64,000 bases of DNA from WHSW01 sp963851045 (GTDB lineage Bacteria; Actinomycetota; Thermoleophilia; Solirubrobacterales; 70-9). A program made the translations under genes and the position numbers. Of this stretch, positions 21,941 through 30,396 are shown one piece after another. Each line of letters begins with the position of its first letter. Within the stretch, counting starts at the first letter, position 1. The notes beneath the pieces are model-generated. The model searched no databases. It saw only the letters and a list, made by a program, of their open reading frames with translations, and was not told the origin of the DNA. The stretch covers positions 620,001 to 684,000 of the forward strand of contig CAWKNC010000002.1 of assembly GCA_963851045.1 (NCBI GenBank), given 5' to 3'.

Positions 21941-23443
21941 TTGAACGACCAGCACACCGAAATCGCCATCATCGGCTCCGGGTTCTCAGGTCTCGCGATG
22001 GCGACCCGGTTGAAGCGGTCAGGGCGCGACGACTTCCTGATCCTCGAGCGCGCCCGCGACGTGGGCGGCACCTGGCGCGAGAACACTTACCCCGGCTGTC
22101 GCTGCGATGTGCCGAGTCACGTCTACTCGTTCTCCTTCGCCCCGAATCCCGACTGGAGCGAGACGTTCTCGCCGCAGGCGGAGATCCACAAGTACCTCAG
22201 GCGCACAGCGAGGGAGGAGGGGTTGCTCGAGCACACCCGCTTTGGCTGCGAGGTCGAGAGGGCTCGCTGGGACGAGGATGCGGCACTCTGGCGCCTGCAG
22301 ACCGCCGCCGGTCCATTGTCAGCGCGGGTCCTGATCGCCGGCGCAGGGCCGTTGCACGAGCCGAAGCTGCCGGATGTTCCGGGACTGCGCGAGTTCGATG
22401 GAACCCTCTTTCATTCGGCTACCTGGAATCACGATCACAACCTGGCCGGCGAGCGCGTTGCCGTCATCGGGACTGGCGCGAGCTCGATCCAGTTCGTGCC
22501 TCAGATCCAGCCGGAGGTCGACCGGCTCCATCTCTACCAGCGCACCGCACCATGGGTGATGCCGCGCCGCCAGCGCCGGATCACGCGCGTCGAGAGAGCG
22601 ATCTACCGGCGCTTTCCCTCCGCACAGCGCGCGATGCGCCGCATCATCTACGGCGCGCGGGAGGCGATCGCGATTCCGATGTTGAGGGTGGCGCTCGCGC
22701 CGCTGTTGCGCAAGGTCGGCGAGGCGCACCTGCGACGCCAGGTGCCCGATCCGGATCTGCGCGCGCGCCTTACCCCCGATTACCTGCCCGGGTGCAAGCG
22801 GATCCTGGTCGCAAACGACTACCTGCCGGCGCTGTCGAAGCCGAACGTCGAGGTGATCACCGCGGGGATTACCGAGGTCCGCGGCCGCACCGTCGTCGGC
22901 ACCGATGGGAGCGAGCGCGAGGTCGACACGATCATCCTCGGCACCGGCTTCCATGTTCTCGACATGCCGATAGCCGATCGCATTGCCGACGCGGCGGACC
23001 GCACGCTCGCCGATCACTGGCAGGGAAGCCCACAGGCCCATCGCGGCGCGATGGTCGCCGGGTTTCCGAACATGTTCCTCTTGCTTGGCCCGAACACCGG
23101 CCTTGGTCACAACTCGGTCGTCTTCATGGCCGAAGCGCAAACGCGGTGGGTGATGAGTGCGCTCGAGCAGCTGGAAAACGATGGTGCTGACTCCATCGAG
23201 GTGACGCCCGAGGCGCAGCGAGCCTGGAACGACGCGATCCAGGCGCGCATGCATGGCACCGTCTGGCTCGAGGGCGGATGCTCGAGCTGGTATCTGGACG
23301 CAAACGGTCTCAATACCTCGCTGTGGCCGAGCTTCTCGTTTCGCTTCGACCGTGAGATGCGCCGCTTCGAGCCCGCCGAGCTGGTCACCTCCCGTTCGGT
23401 TCACGCTGAACCGGTGACCCGGTACGCGCCGACATCCTGCTAA
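21941..23443 (+). CDS. Baeyer-Villiger-type flavin monooxygenase
   Basis: A 500-aa FAD/NADPH enzyme. The FAD Rossmann motif IIGSGFSGLAMA is at the N-terminus, and the NADPH motif VIGTGASSIQFVPQ is at about residue 170. The BVMO fingerprint FDGTLFHSATW (FxGxxxHxxxW) lies between them, followed by Asn rather than the usual Pro/Asp. Enzymes of this class insert oxygen next to ketones or oxidise heteroatoms. The TTG start at 21941 has AAGGAG six bases upstream. It is the first gene of a likely four-gene operon (unknown protein, SDR, SRPBCC) under the divergent TetR. The substrate is unknown. Confidence 0.92.
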   Translation: MNDQHTEIAIIGSGFSGLAMATRLKRSGRDDFLILERARDVGGTWRENTYPGCRCDVPSHVYSFSFAPNPDWSETFSPQAEIHKYLRRTAREEGLLEHTRFGCEVERARWDEDAALWRLQTAAGPLSARVLIAGAGPLHEPKLPDVPGLREFDGTLFHSATWNHDHNLAGERVAVIGTGASSIQFVPQIQPEVDRLHLYQRTAPWVMPRRQRRITRVERAIYRRFPSAQRAMRRIIYGAREAIAIPMLRVALAPLLRKVGEAHLRRQVPDPDLRARLTPDYLPGCKRILVANDYLPALSKPNVEVITAGITEVRGRTVVGTDGSEREVDTIILGTGFHVLDMPIADRIADAADRTLADHWQGSPQAHRGAMVAGFPNMFLLLGPNTGLGHNSVVFMAEAQTRWVMSALEQLENDGADSIEVTPEAQRAWNDAIQARMHGTVWLEGGCSSWYLDANGLNTSLWPSFSFRFDREMRRFEPAELVTSRSVHAEPVTRYAPTSC

Positions 23444-23455
23444 TTAGCGGGGGCC

Positions 23456-24133
23456 ATGATTCTCGTTCGAAAGCGTCGAGAGCGCCCCGCGCGGGTGAAC
23501 CTGATCCGCGCGGAGGAGACCGAGCGCGTTTCGGAGACGGGCGCGGTTGCCTCGGTTCAGGAGGCCGAGGTCTTCGTTCCCCGTGAGCTGCTTGAGCAGA
23601 TGTGGAAGCCCGAGAATCTCGAGCGCCTTGCGCGCTCTTACTGGCGGTGGCTCACCTATGCCACGCTTGGCCTGATTCGCGTGGTCTACACGGAGACGTC
23701 GCGAACGACGGTGCTCCTGACGCGACGGCTTCCGCTGCTCAGCTTCTACGCTCCCGAGTACGAGACCGAGCCGGGTCTCGGCTGCGTCACCTGGCGAATC
23801 AAGCGCGGGTTGCTGGTCGCGAGGGAGGGCCGCGACAAGAACGGCTTTCTTCGGATTCGCGTGCAGCGGTGCGGTGAAACCGCGGAGGACGATGGGTCCG
23901 AGCGCCTCGCCGTGCGCGTCGAGGTCCGCAACTTCTATCCCTGGCTGCGCGGCGGCGGTGGCTTTGCGCGATTCGGTGCCTGGCTATACGGGCAGACCCA
24001 GCTGCGGATTCACGTGCTGGTCTGCAACGGATTTCTGCGCTCGCTCAGCCGGCTCGACCTGCCGCCGTCGGAGGTCGGCGCCCTTGCCGGGGAGATTCGC
24101 CAGACCGGGGAGAGCGGCGCCAATGCCGTTTGA
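23456..24133 (+). CDS. Unknown 225-aa protein in the monooxygenase operon
   Basis: I do not recognise a domain. The sequence has a basic N-terminus, then a predicted helical part around ERLARSYWRWLTYATLGLI with moderate hydrophobicity. A beta-rich region follows (VVYTETSRTTVLLTRRLPLL, WRIKRGLLVAREG, FLRIRVQRC, LAVRVEVRNFYPWLRGGGG). It ends with a helix-like tail. There is no signal peptide and no clear transmembrane helix. Position 12 bp after the monooxygenase and a 4-codon overlap with the SDR gene tie it to that operon. It may be a conserved lineage-specific protein. Confidence 0.75.
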   Translation: MILVRKRRERPARVNLIRAEETERVSETGAVASVQEAEVFVPRELLEQMWKPENLERLARSYWRWLTYATLGLIRVVYTETSRTTVLLTRRLPLLSFYAPEYETEPGLGCVTWRIKRGLLVAREGRDKNGFLRIRVQRCGETAEDDGSERLAVRVEVRNFYPWLRGGGGFARFGAWLYGQTQLRIHVLVCNGFLRSLSRLDLPPSEVGALAGEIRQTGESGANAV

Positions 24134-25088
24134 CGCGCAGCCCGGGGGGAAGAGGGAGGCGATGCAGTCGCAAACACGCATCCTGGTCACCGGCGCAACC
24201 GGCTTCATCGGCCGCCGGCTCTGCCAGGAGCTGATCGACGGCGGATTCGAGGTCCGCTGTCTCGTCCGCGATCCGCTATCCGATCGCGCCACCGCGCTGG
24301 AGCGGCTCGGCTGCGAGCTTCACGTTGCCGATCTGACCCGCCCCCCCGGGATCGCAGCGGCGCTGGAGGGGGTCGAGATCGCCTACTTCCTTGTTCACAT
24401 GATCAGCGACGACGAGAGCTACCCGGCGATTGAGCGCGCCGCGGCGTCTCGGTTCGCGCGGCTGGCCAAACAGGCCGGTGTCGCTCGCATGATCTACGTC
24501 GGTGGGCTTGGGGACGAGTCGACCTCAAAGCATCTCTCGGCCCGCCACGAGGTCGCGAAGGTGCTCGCGGACGAGGGCCCGCCCCTCACCTACTTCCGCG
24601 CGGCCATGGTGATCGGTCCAGGTAGCGAGTCCTACGAGCTCCTGCGTGGAATCGTCGAGCGGATGCCGGTGCTGCCGGCGCCGGACTGGCTCGAGACCAA
24701 GACGCAGCCGATCGGCGCCTCGGACGTCATCTCCTACCTGCGCGAGGCGATCGACGTGCCCGAGTCGATTGGCCTCGAGGTCCAGATTGGCGGCCCCGAC
24801 GTGCTCACGCACCTCGATGTCGTGAACGAGATGGCGCGCGCCCTGGGACGCAAGCCGCCCCGGCGAATCAGGATGTCGGCCGAGATCGCCCGTCCGGCCA
24901 CGGTTGCCGCCGGAGCTGGGGCGATCACCGACGGCGACTCGGATGTCGCGGTCGAGATCAGCCTCGGGCTGACGACCCCGACCGTTGTCACGGACGCTTC
25001 GGGCGCCGAGCTGTTCACCACCCATCCGCACCGCATCGACGCGGTTCTCGCCGAGGCCATCGACGGCGCCGAGGCGGCCCTGCGATGA
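24123..25088 (+). CDS. NAD(P)H-binding SDR-like oxidoreductase
   Basis: A 321-aa Rossmann protein with ILVTGATGFIGRRLCQELI (GxxGxxG), RCLVRDP for cofactor selection, VEIAYFLVHMI, and RMIYVGGLGDE. The latter replaces the classical YxxxK region, as in atypical SDRs related to NmrA/ComplexI-9k types. The start at 24123 overlaps the preceding stop by 11 nt and has GGGGAG at good distance; ATG 24162 is an alternative but its purine run is too close. It is third in the monooxygenase operon and overlaps the SRPBCC gene (ATGA). Some relatives carry a C-terminal DUF2867; here the SRPBCC protein is separate. Confidence 0.83.
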   Translation: MPFDAQPGGKREAMQSQTRILVTGATGFIGRRLCQELIDGGFEVRCLVRDPLSDRATALERLGCELHVADLTRPPGIAAALEGVEIAYFLVHMISDDESYPAIERAAASRFARLAKQAGVARMIYVGGLGDESTSKHLSARHEVAKVLADEGPPLTYFRAAMVIGPGSESYELLRGIVERMPVLPAPDWLETKTQPIGASDVISYLREAIDVPESIGLEVQIGGPDVLTHLDVVNEMARALGRKPPRRIRMSAEIARPATVAAGAGAITDGDSDVAVEISLGLTTPTVVTDASGAELFTTHPHRIDAVLAEAIDGAEAALR

Positions 25089-25537
25089 GCCGCAGTGTTC
25101 GCGAAGCAATCGTTCTTGCCGTTGAGCCCGCGATCGTCTGGGACACCGTGATGGACCCGTCGCAGCTCGAGCGCTGGGTCACCACTCACGACTCCTTCGA
25201 AGGGGCCGGCGCCGGGGCGCTGACCGCCGGCGACACCTTCACTCAGAAGATGCGCCTCGCCGGCAAGTCCTTCAAGGTCGACTGGACCGTCGAGGAGGCC
25301 GATCGTCCAGGGCTCGCACGGTGGATTGGCGACGGGCCGGCGGGCTCGACCGCAAAGGTCACCTACCGGTTGACCGAGGAGGATGGCGGCACGCGGTTTG
25401 ACTATGAGAACGAGTTTGCCCTTCCCGGCGGTGTTCTTGGCAAGGCCGCAGGGGGTCTTCTGTCGGCGGCACCCGGGGCCCGCGAGGCCCGCAAGTCGCT
25501 GGAGCGCCTGCGGACGCTGCTCGAGGGCGACTCCTAG
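25085..25537 (+). CDS. SRPBCC (START/Bet v1-like) ligand-binding protein
   Basis: A 150-aa protein of the polyketide cyclase/SRPBCC fold. It has an opening strand with EAIVLAVEPAIVWDTVMDPSQLERWV, a central strand pair (FTQKMRLAGKSFKVDWTVEE), YRLTEEDGGTRFDYENEFALPGG, and a long C-terminal helix. The fold has a hydrophobic cavity for lipids or aromatic molecules. It is coupled by ATGA to the SDR and likely binds or processes the product of the monooxygenase operon; that is inference. The stop codon shares CTAG with the convergent antiporter gene. Confidence 0.86.
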   Translation: MSRSVREAIVLAVEPAIVWDTVMDPSQLERWVTTHDSFEGAGAGALTAGDTFTQKMRLAGKSFKVDWTVEEADRPGLARWIGDGPAGSTAKVTYRLTEEDGGTRFDYENEFALPGGVLGKAAGGLLSAAPGAREARKSLERLRTLLEGDS

Positions 25538-26709
25538 TCTCGCCGCAGCGCGCGGCGCCGCAGCGCAAGCGCCAGCAGCGGGTAAAGGAGCACCGAGAGC
25601 ATGCCCGCGCCGACGAGCGAGACGGCGACCTCCGGGCGCATCGTGTCGGTGTCGGTACCGATCTGCGTGATCGCGACCAGAAGAGGCAAGGCGGCGGCTG
25701 AGAACAGGCCGAGCGGCAGGCGCTCCTCTCGCGAAAGCTCCGCGCGATACAGCAGCAAGGCCGGCAGGCCACGACTGACGAGGAAGATCAGCGCGAAACC
25801 GGGCACGAGAATCAGCGCCTCAGCGCTCGCAAAGAGACCGTCGATGTCGTAGTCCATCCCTGTCGAGATGAAGAACACCGGGATCAAGAACCCGAAGCCG
25901 ACAGCATCCAGCTTGCCCTGGTACTCGTGCGCCTCGGTGCCGCGAATGACGATGCCTGTGATCAGGCCCGCGGCGAATGCGCCGAGGATGACGTCGAGGC
26001 CGAACTCCGTGGCGATCACCGCGAGGGCGACGATCAACAGGACCGACAGGCGCACCGCGAGCTGCCCGCTCGTTCCCATGGTCGTGGCGACGAGGCGCAC
26101 GATCCGCGCCGGCCGGACTCGCAACGCCATGACCGCCGTCAAGACCGCGATCGCGGCGAAGACGAACAGAAGCGCCGAGTGCCACGCCTCGCCCGCTTCG
26201 ACCGCGAGGATGATCGAGACGCAGACCACGGGCCCGAACTCGCCGATGGCGCCGGCGCCGACCACGAAGCTGCCGAAGCGCTGGTCGAGGATCCCGGCGT
26301 CGCGCAGGATCGGCATGAGCGTCCCCAGTGCGGTCGTGGTGAGCGCGAGAGCGACGAGCACTGTCGCGTGGATGAGCCCGACGGCGTGCAGCAACAGCGC
26401 GATGACCGCGCCGAGGACGACCGCCATCAGCCAGCCCTGAATCCCGCGTTTCAACGGGGCGCCCTTGATGCGCTCGAAGTCGATCTCCATTCCAGCCAAA
26501 AAGAAGAGAAAGGCAAGGCCGAATGTCGACAGCGCGCTGATGAAGTCGTCGGTACGCGCCAGGTCGAGCACCTGCGGGCCGACGATGATCCCGAGTGCGA
26601 TCTCGGCGACGACCACCGGAACCGCGGCACGCCGCGAGAGGTCGGCCAGCACCGGTGCCAGCGCCGCAATTGCGGCGACGACGAGGATGTCGACCCGGAC
26701 CAGTTCCAT
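25534..26709 (-). CDS. Cation:proton antiporter (CPA2/KefB-type), membrane domain only
   Basis: A 391-aa polytopic membrane protein with about 11-13 hydrophobic helices. Signatures of the Na+/H+ exchanger domain are present: ALGIIVGPQVLDLA, FFLAGMEIDFERIKG, VLVALALTTTALGTLMPIL, GAFAAGLITG and FLIPVFFISTGMDYD. There is no C-terminal TrkA/RCK domain as in KefB/KefC, so it is a minimal antiporter. It exchanges monovalent cations for protons at the cytoplasmic membrane; which ion is unknown. It is convergent with the SRPBCC gene, with shared stop bases. Confidence 0.9.
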   Translation of the reverse strand: MELVRVDILVVAAIAALAPVLADLSRRAAVPVVVAEIALGIIVGPQVLDLARTDDFISALSTFGLAFLFFLAGMEIDFERIKGAPLKRGIQGWLMAVVLGAVIALLLHAVGLIHATVLVALALTTTALGTLMPILRDAGILDQRFGSFVVGAGAIGEFGPVVCVSIILAVEAGEAWHSALLFVFAAIAVLTAVMALRVRPARIVRLVATTMGTSGQLAVRLSVLLIVALAVIATEFGLDVILGAFAAGLITGIVIRGTEAHEYQGKLDAVGFGFLIPVFFISTGMDYDIDGLFASAEALILVPGFALIFLVSRGLPALLLYRAELSREERLPLGLFSAAALPLLVAITQIGTDTDTMRPEVAVSLVGAGMLSVLLYPLLALALRRRALRRD

Positions 26710-26776
26710 CGAGTCGCGAGACTATTCGCCGAGCCGCGGATCTAGAATCGCCGCTCGAGTTCGGGGGACATCAACT

Positions 26777-27181
26777 ATGGAGGTGGACGTGAAGGCAGGA
26801 CGCGGATTCGCGGTAGCGGTGGCGATGGCGATGGCGCTCTCAATCGGGGCAATCGCGGTGAGCCCCGCCGGAGCCGCAAGCAAGGCGAGCGCCTCGAAGG
26901 CGGGTTGCTCGCTGAGCTCGAGCGAGCAGCGCAACCTCGGCGCCTCCTACGTCTACACGCTCAAGGTCAGAAACCTCAGCTGCGACAAGGCCAAGAGGCT
27001 CGTCAAGAAGTTCCACAAGTGCCGCCACAACAACGGCGGCGCGGACGGCAGCTGCAACGGCGTCGCCGGCTACAGCTGCAAGACAAAGATCCTCGACGAG
27101 GCCCCCACGCAGTTCAGCGCCAAGGCGACCTGTCGGAAGGGCTCGAAGAAGTTCAAGCAGACATTCGGGGAGAACACCTAG
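26777..27181 (+). CDS. Small secreted Cys-rich protein, lineage-specific type
   Basis: A 134-aa protein with a signal peptide (basic Lys/Arg, then AVAVAMAMALSIGAIAV) and a mature part of about 95 residues. The mature part has about seven Cys, including CSLSSSEQRNLGASYV, LSCDKAKRLVKKFHKC, SCNG and YSCKTKIL. It resembles short secreted proteins I associate with Solirubrobacterales, function unknown. Disulfides are likely. ATG 26777 has GGGGGA upstream; GTG 26789 with GGAGGT (26779-26784) is an equally plausible start four codons later and would give a better-shaped signal peptide. Confidence 0.75.
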   Translation: MEVDVKAGRGFAVAVAMAMALSIGAIAVSPAGAASKASASKAGCSLSSSEQRNLGASYVYTLKVRNLSCDKAKRLVKKFHKCRHNNGGADGSCNGVAGYSCKTKILDEAPTQFSAKATCRKGSKKFKQTFGENT

Positions 27182-27202
27182 TCCGCCGCGAGCGGCTGAG
27201 GC

Positions 27203-28231
27203 TCAACGCGAGAAGTCGTCGTCGATGCGGTCGAGCACGAGCTCGGCCGCGATCGACGACCCCGTCGTGTTGAGGTGGATGCCGTCGGATTCGCGGACGA
27301 TCGTGTCCTCGCCGTCGACTTCGATCGCGTCGTCGTAACGGCCACCGGGCGTGAAGGTCGGGATCGTGTCGACGACGCGAACCTGGCTCGCCCATGGCTG
27401 CGCGGCAACGCGAATCGAGGCGTTGACGAGATCGATCACGCTCTGGGCATCGGGGTCGCGCGGGGCCATGACGGTGAGCCAGTAGACCCTGGCTGCCCCG
27501 TTTTGGCGATAGGTGTTCATCACCTGGCGCACTCGGTTGGAGTAGGCGGCGGCGTATTCCGCGCTGCAGCACTCGACCTCCTCGCCGCCGGGGCCCGACA
27601 TCGCGTAGCCCTCGTTAGCGCCGATGAAGACGACCACCGCGTCGGGCTCGTCGGCGGCGACCTGGGCGGTCGAGAGCTGGCCCCAGTCGGCCAGTGCCGA
27701 GTTGGAGATTCCGGTGCCGAGATGCGGATCGCGAATCACCTCGACGCCGGCGGGTGCGAGTCGCCGGGCGATCTCCGAGTCGAGCGGTGTCGAGAGAGAG
27801 TCGCCTGTGACCAGGAGCGTCTCGAGCTCCTCCTTCGCGGGCGGGTCAGAGCCGATCTCGACCGGATCGAAGGCGTCTGGCGTCACCGGCGGAACCTCGG
27901 CGGCGGCCGTCGCGGTTTCCGTCTCATCGAAGCCTCCTCCGCTGAGATCCTGGTCGGGGGAGAGGCCGCCGGTGAGCTCGTGCTGGGCGCTCTGCAGCGG
28001 TAACCGGTCGGCAATCCACTGGGTTGGCCCGCCGACCGCCTCGACGAGGTCGCGACCGATCCCGGAATCGATCTGCGCGGCCGCGTTGCGAATGGAGCCG
28101 CCGGAGAACAAAACGAGCAACAGCGCGATGAGCGCTACCGCGCCGACGGCGTCACGGGCGCTGTAGTTGCGCACGCCATCGCGGTCGAAGCGGTTCATCT
28201 CGCTGTCGTCTCTGTGCTCGCTGGGGCTCAT
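27203..28231 (-). CDS. Membrane-anchored SGNH/GDSL hydrolase (DUF459-like), partner of MBOAT
   Basis: A 342-aa protein with one N-terminal transmembrane helix (about 27-50), a linker of low complexity, and an SGNH domain from about 140. Block I LLVTGDSLSTPL carries the Ser, VVVFIGANEGY the Asn block, and SDGIHLNTTG the Asp/His pair. It follows the MBOAT O-acyltransferase with 7 bp spacing on the same strand. This AlgI-AlgJ/X or PatA-PatB-like arrangement moves acetyl groups across the membrane onto a cell-surface polymer. The polymer is unknown. Confidence 0.88.
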   Translation of the reverse strand: MSPSEHRDDSEMNRFDRDGVRNYSARDAVGAVALIALLLVLFSGGSIRNAAAQIDSGIGRDLVEAVGGPTQWIADRLPLQSAQHELTGGLSPDQDLSGGGFDETETATAAAEVPPVTPDAFDPVEIGSDPPAKEELETLLVTGDSLSTPLDSEIARRLAPAGVEVIRDPHLGTGISNSALADWGQLSTAQVAADEPDAVVVFIGANEGYAMSGPGGEEVECCSAEYAAAYSNRVRQVMNTYRQNGAARVYWLTVMAPRDPDAQSVIDLVNASIRVAAQPWASQVRVVDTIPTFTPGGRYDDAIEVDGEDTIVRESDGIHLNTTGSSIAAELVLDRIDDDFSR

Positions 28232-28238
28232 CTCGAGA

Positions 28239-29636
28239 TCAAAACTGGAAGTAGATGAAGGGTGGGACGCCCTGGCTCGGAACGGTTGCCCCGACGATCA
28301 GGATCAGTATCGCGAGCGCGACGGCCAGGACGGCGGGCCGCAGTTGTTCGATGCGCACCTGCGCGCGCTCCAGCGGACGCGGAGGCAGTAGCTGCATTCC
28401 AATGACGAGCACGATCATCGCTGCGATCGGCGCGGTGAACAGCGTCGCCTCGCCCGGCTCGACGAGCCGTCCGAGGAAGGTGGCAAACACCTCGAGATCC
28501 GGCGAGCGAAACAGGATCCAGGCAAAGCACACCGCGGCGAACGTGAACGCCCAGCGCACCCATCCGGGGGTGCGTCGGCCGATGCGCCCGTCGATCGCGT
28601 GCTCGGCGGTGAGCCCCGCCCCGTGAAATGCCCCCCAGAGGACGAAGTTCCATGCCGCCCCGTGCCAGAGCCCGCCGAGGACCATCGTCAGCATCAGGTT
28701 GCGGTAGGTCCGCAGGCGCCCTCCACGGTTGCCCCCGAGGGGGATGTAGAGGTAGTCGCGCAGAAAGCGCGAGAGGGTCATGTGCCAACGGCGCCAGAAG
28801 TCGCGAAAACCGGTCGCCCTGTACGGGCTGCGGAAGTTCTGCGGGAAGACGAAGCCGAGAAGCAGCGCGAGTCCGATCGCAATATCGGTGTAGCCCGAGA
28901 AATCGCAGTAGATCTGCGCGGTGTAGGCGAGGGTGGCGAGGATCGCGTCGGGGGAGAAGTAGGCCTCGGGGACCGCGAATACCGGATCTACGACCTCGCG
29001 GGCGAGGGTGTCGGCGATCAGAACCTTCTTGATCAGACCGATTCCGATCAGCGCCAAGCCGGCGCCGACAGCGACCTTGTTCGGATCCGCCGGCTGGCGC
29101 AGCTGCGGCAGGAACTCGCTCGCGCGCACGATCGGACCGGCAACCAGGTGAGGAAAGAAGCTGAGGTAGATCGCGGCGTCCATCAGCGACGCCGGCTGAG
29201 CGTCGTTGCGCTTGACGTCGACGACGTAGGTGATCGCCTGGAAGGTGAAGAAGCTGATGCCGATCGGCAGCGCGATTGTCAGCAGCGGCGCCGGCATTCC
29301 CAGGCCGACCGAGTCGAGGACATCGCCTACGTCGGCGACGAAGAACGCGTAGTACTTGAAGACCGCGAGCGTCAGCAGGTTGAACGTGACCGCCGCGGCG
29401 CAGATTCGCGCTCGGCGGCGAGCGTTCTCAGATGCCGCGATGAGGCGAACGGCAAGCTGGTTGCCGAGGGTGATGCCGCCAAGCAAGAGGCAGAAACGCG
29501 GGTCGGCCGCCGCGTAGAAGACGTAGCTGGCGAGGATGATGAACGGCTTCCACCAGTCCTGACGCGGCATCAGAAGCCACGAGAGGCCCACGACGATCGG
29601 GAAGAAGATCGCAAACTCGATCGTCGGGAAGAGCAT
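28239..29636 (-). CDS. MBOAT family O-acyltransferase (AlgI-like)
   Basis: A 465-aa polytopic membrane protein starting MLFPTIEFAIFFPIVVGLSWLL. A longer open frame upstream is not used because this hydrophobic start is typical of AlgI. Signatures include FFTFQAITYVVDV, FFPHLVAGPIVRASEFLPQL, IYCDFSGYTDIAIGLA, FWRRWHMTLSRFLRDYLYIPLGG, and GGLWHGAAWNFVLWGAFHG with the catalytic His residues. It probably passes acetyl from cytoplasmic acetyl-CoA outward to the SGNH partner encoded immediately downstream. It is divergent from a second, secreted SGNH protein at 29686. Confidence 0.93.
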   Translation of the reverse strand: MLFPTIEFAIFFPIVVGLSWLLMPRQDWWKPFIILASYVFYAAADPRFCLLLGGITLGNQLAVRLIAASENARRRARICAAAVTFNLLTLAVFKYYAFFVADVGDVLDSVGLGMPAPLLTIALPIGISFFTFQAITYVVDVKRNDAQPASLMDAAIYLSFFPHLVAGPIVRASEFLPQLRQPADPNKVAVGAGLALIGIGLIKKVLIADTLAREVVDPVFAVPEAYFSPDAILATLAYTAQIYCDFSGYTDIAIGLALLLGFVFPQNFRSPYRATGFRDFWRRWHMTLSRFLRDYLYIPLGGNRGGRLRTYRNLMLTMVLGGLWHGAAWNFVLWGAFHGAGLTAEHAIDGRIGRRTPGWVRWAFTFAAVCFAWILFRSPDLEVFATFLGRLVEPGEATLFTAPIAAMIVLVIGMQLLPPRPLERAQVRIEQLRPAVLAVALAILILIVGATVPSQGVPPFIYFQF

Positions 29637-29685
29637 TGAGTCGGAGCGGCTAGAGGAGGCCCGGTGTCGGGTAGGTTTTGTCCCC

Positions 29686-30279
29686 TTGAAGCGAGCGGCG
29701 ATGCTAGTCCATGTACTCGCGGTGCTCACGCTTGGCGTGGGCAGCGCCTCCGCGGCATGCGGCGGCGTCGAGCAGGAGAACCCGCGCCGCGACGTCAACT
29801 TTGGCCGTGCGCCGTTGGCCATCGGCGACTCGCCGATGTTGCTCGCGTTGCCGAACCTCGCCCAGGCGGGCTACCGCGCGAACGCCCACGGCTGTCGCCA
29901 GTGGGCGGAGGGCATGGGTGTGATCCGCAACTTCAAGCGCAAGGACCGTCTGCCGCGCCTGGTTGTCGTCGCCCTTGGCTCGAATGGGGTGGTGACGAAG
30001 CGCGACATCCACAAGGCGCTTGACCTGGTGGGCAAGAAGCGCACCCTGGGTCTCGTGACGCCGCGCGAGAGCGGTGGCGGCTCCAGCAGCGACGCCGCCA
30101 TCATCCGCAAGGAGGCCAAGGCGCACGCCAACAGAATCGTGCTGATCGACTGGGTCAAGCACAGCGCTGGGCACAGCGGCTGGTTTCAGCCCGACGGCCT
30201 GCACCTCACGTACGAGGGCGCCGCCGCCTTCACGAACCTGCTGAAGAAGCCGCTCAAGGACCTGCCCAAGCCTCACTGA
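29686..30279 (+). CDS. Secreted SGNH-hydrolase-like protein
   Basis: A 197-aa protein from TTG 29686. That start supplies the basic residues needed before the hydrophobic core of a signal peptide; ATG 29701 would lose them. The mature part has SGNH-like blocks: LAIGDSPMLLALPNL, LVVVALGSNGVV, and QPDGLHLTYEGAAAFTNLL with Asp and His. It resembles the C-terminal catalytic domain of OatA-type O-acetyltransferases. Being divergent from the MBOAT-SGNH pair, 49 bp apart, it may act on the same acylated polymer as esterase or transferase. Confidence 0.8.
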   Translation: MKRAAMLVHVLAVLTLGVGSASAACGGVEQENPRRDVNFGRAPLAIGDSPMLLALPNLAQAGYRANAHGCRQWAEGMGVIRNFKRKDRLPRLVVVALGSNGVVTKRDIHKALDLVGKKRTLGLVTPRESGGGSSSDAAIIRKEAKAHANRIVLIDWVKHSAGHSGWFQPDGLHLTYEGAAAFTNLLKKPLKDLPKPH

Positions 30280-30396
30280 GCAAAAACGGACGAATGTCCT
30301 ATTAAGGCCGTTGCTGTCGCGGCCGATGAGGCTCTTGCCCGGTTTGGGCCCAGCATGCGTGCAGGAACGCACAGACCCTTGTCAAGGAGGATGCAG

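Noticed and set aside
24162..24164. ATG 24162 as the SDR start
   Set aside because: Its purine-rich stretch ends only two bases before the codon; ATG 24123 has better spacing and overlaps the preceding gene. It remains possible.
30280..30396. Possible riboswitch or structured RNA before the secreted protein at 30397
   Set aside because: Only short local hairpins (GGAC-GTCC, GGCCG-CGGCC) can be drawn, and no known riboswitch core is recognisable. It is more likely a plain promoter and leader.
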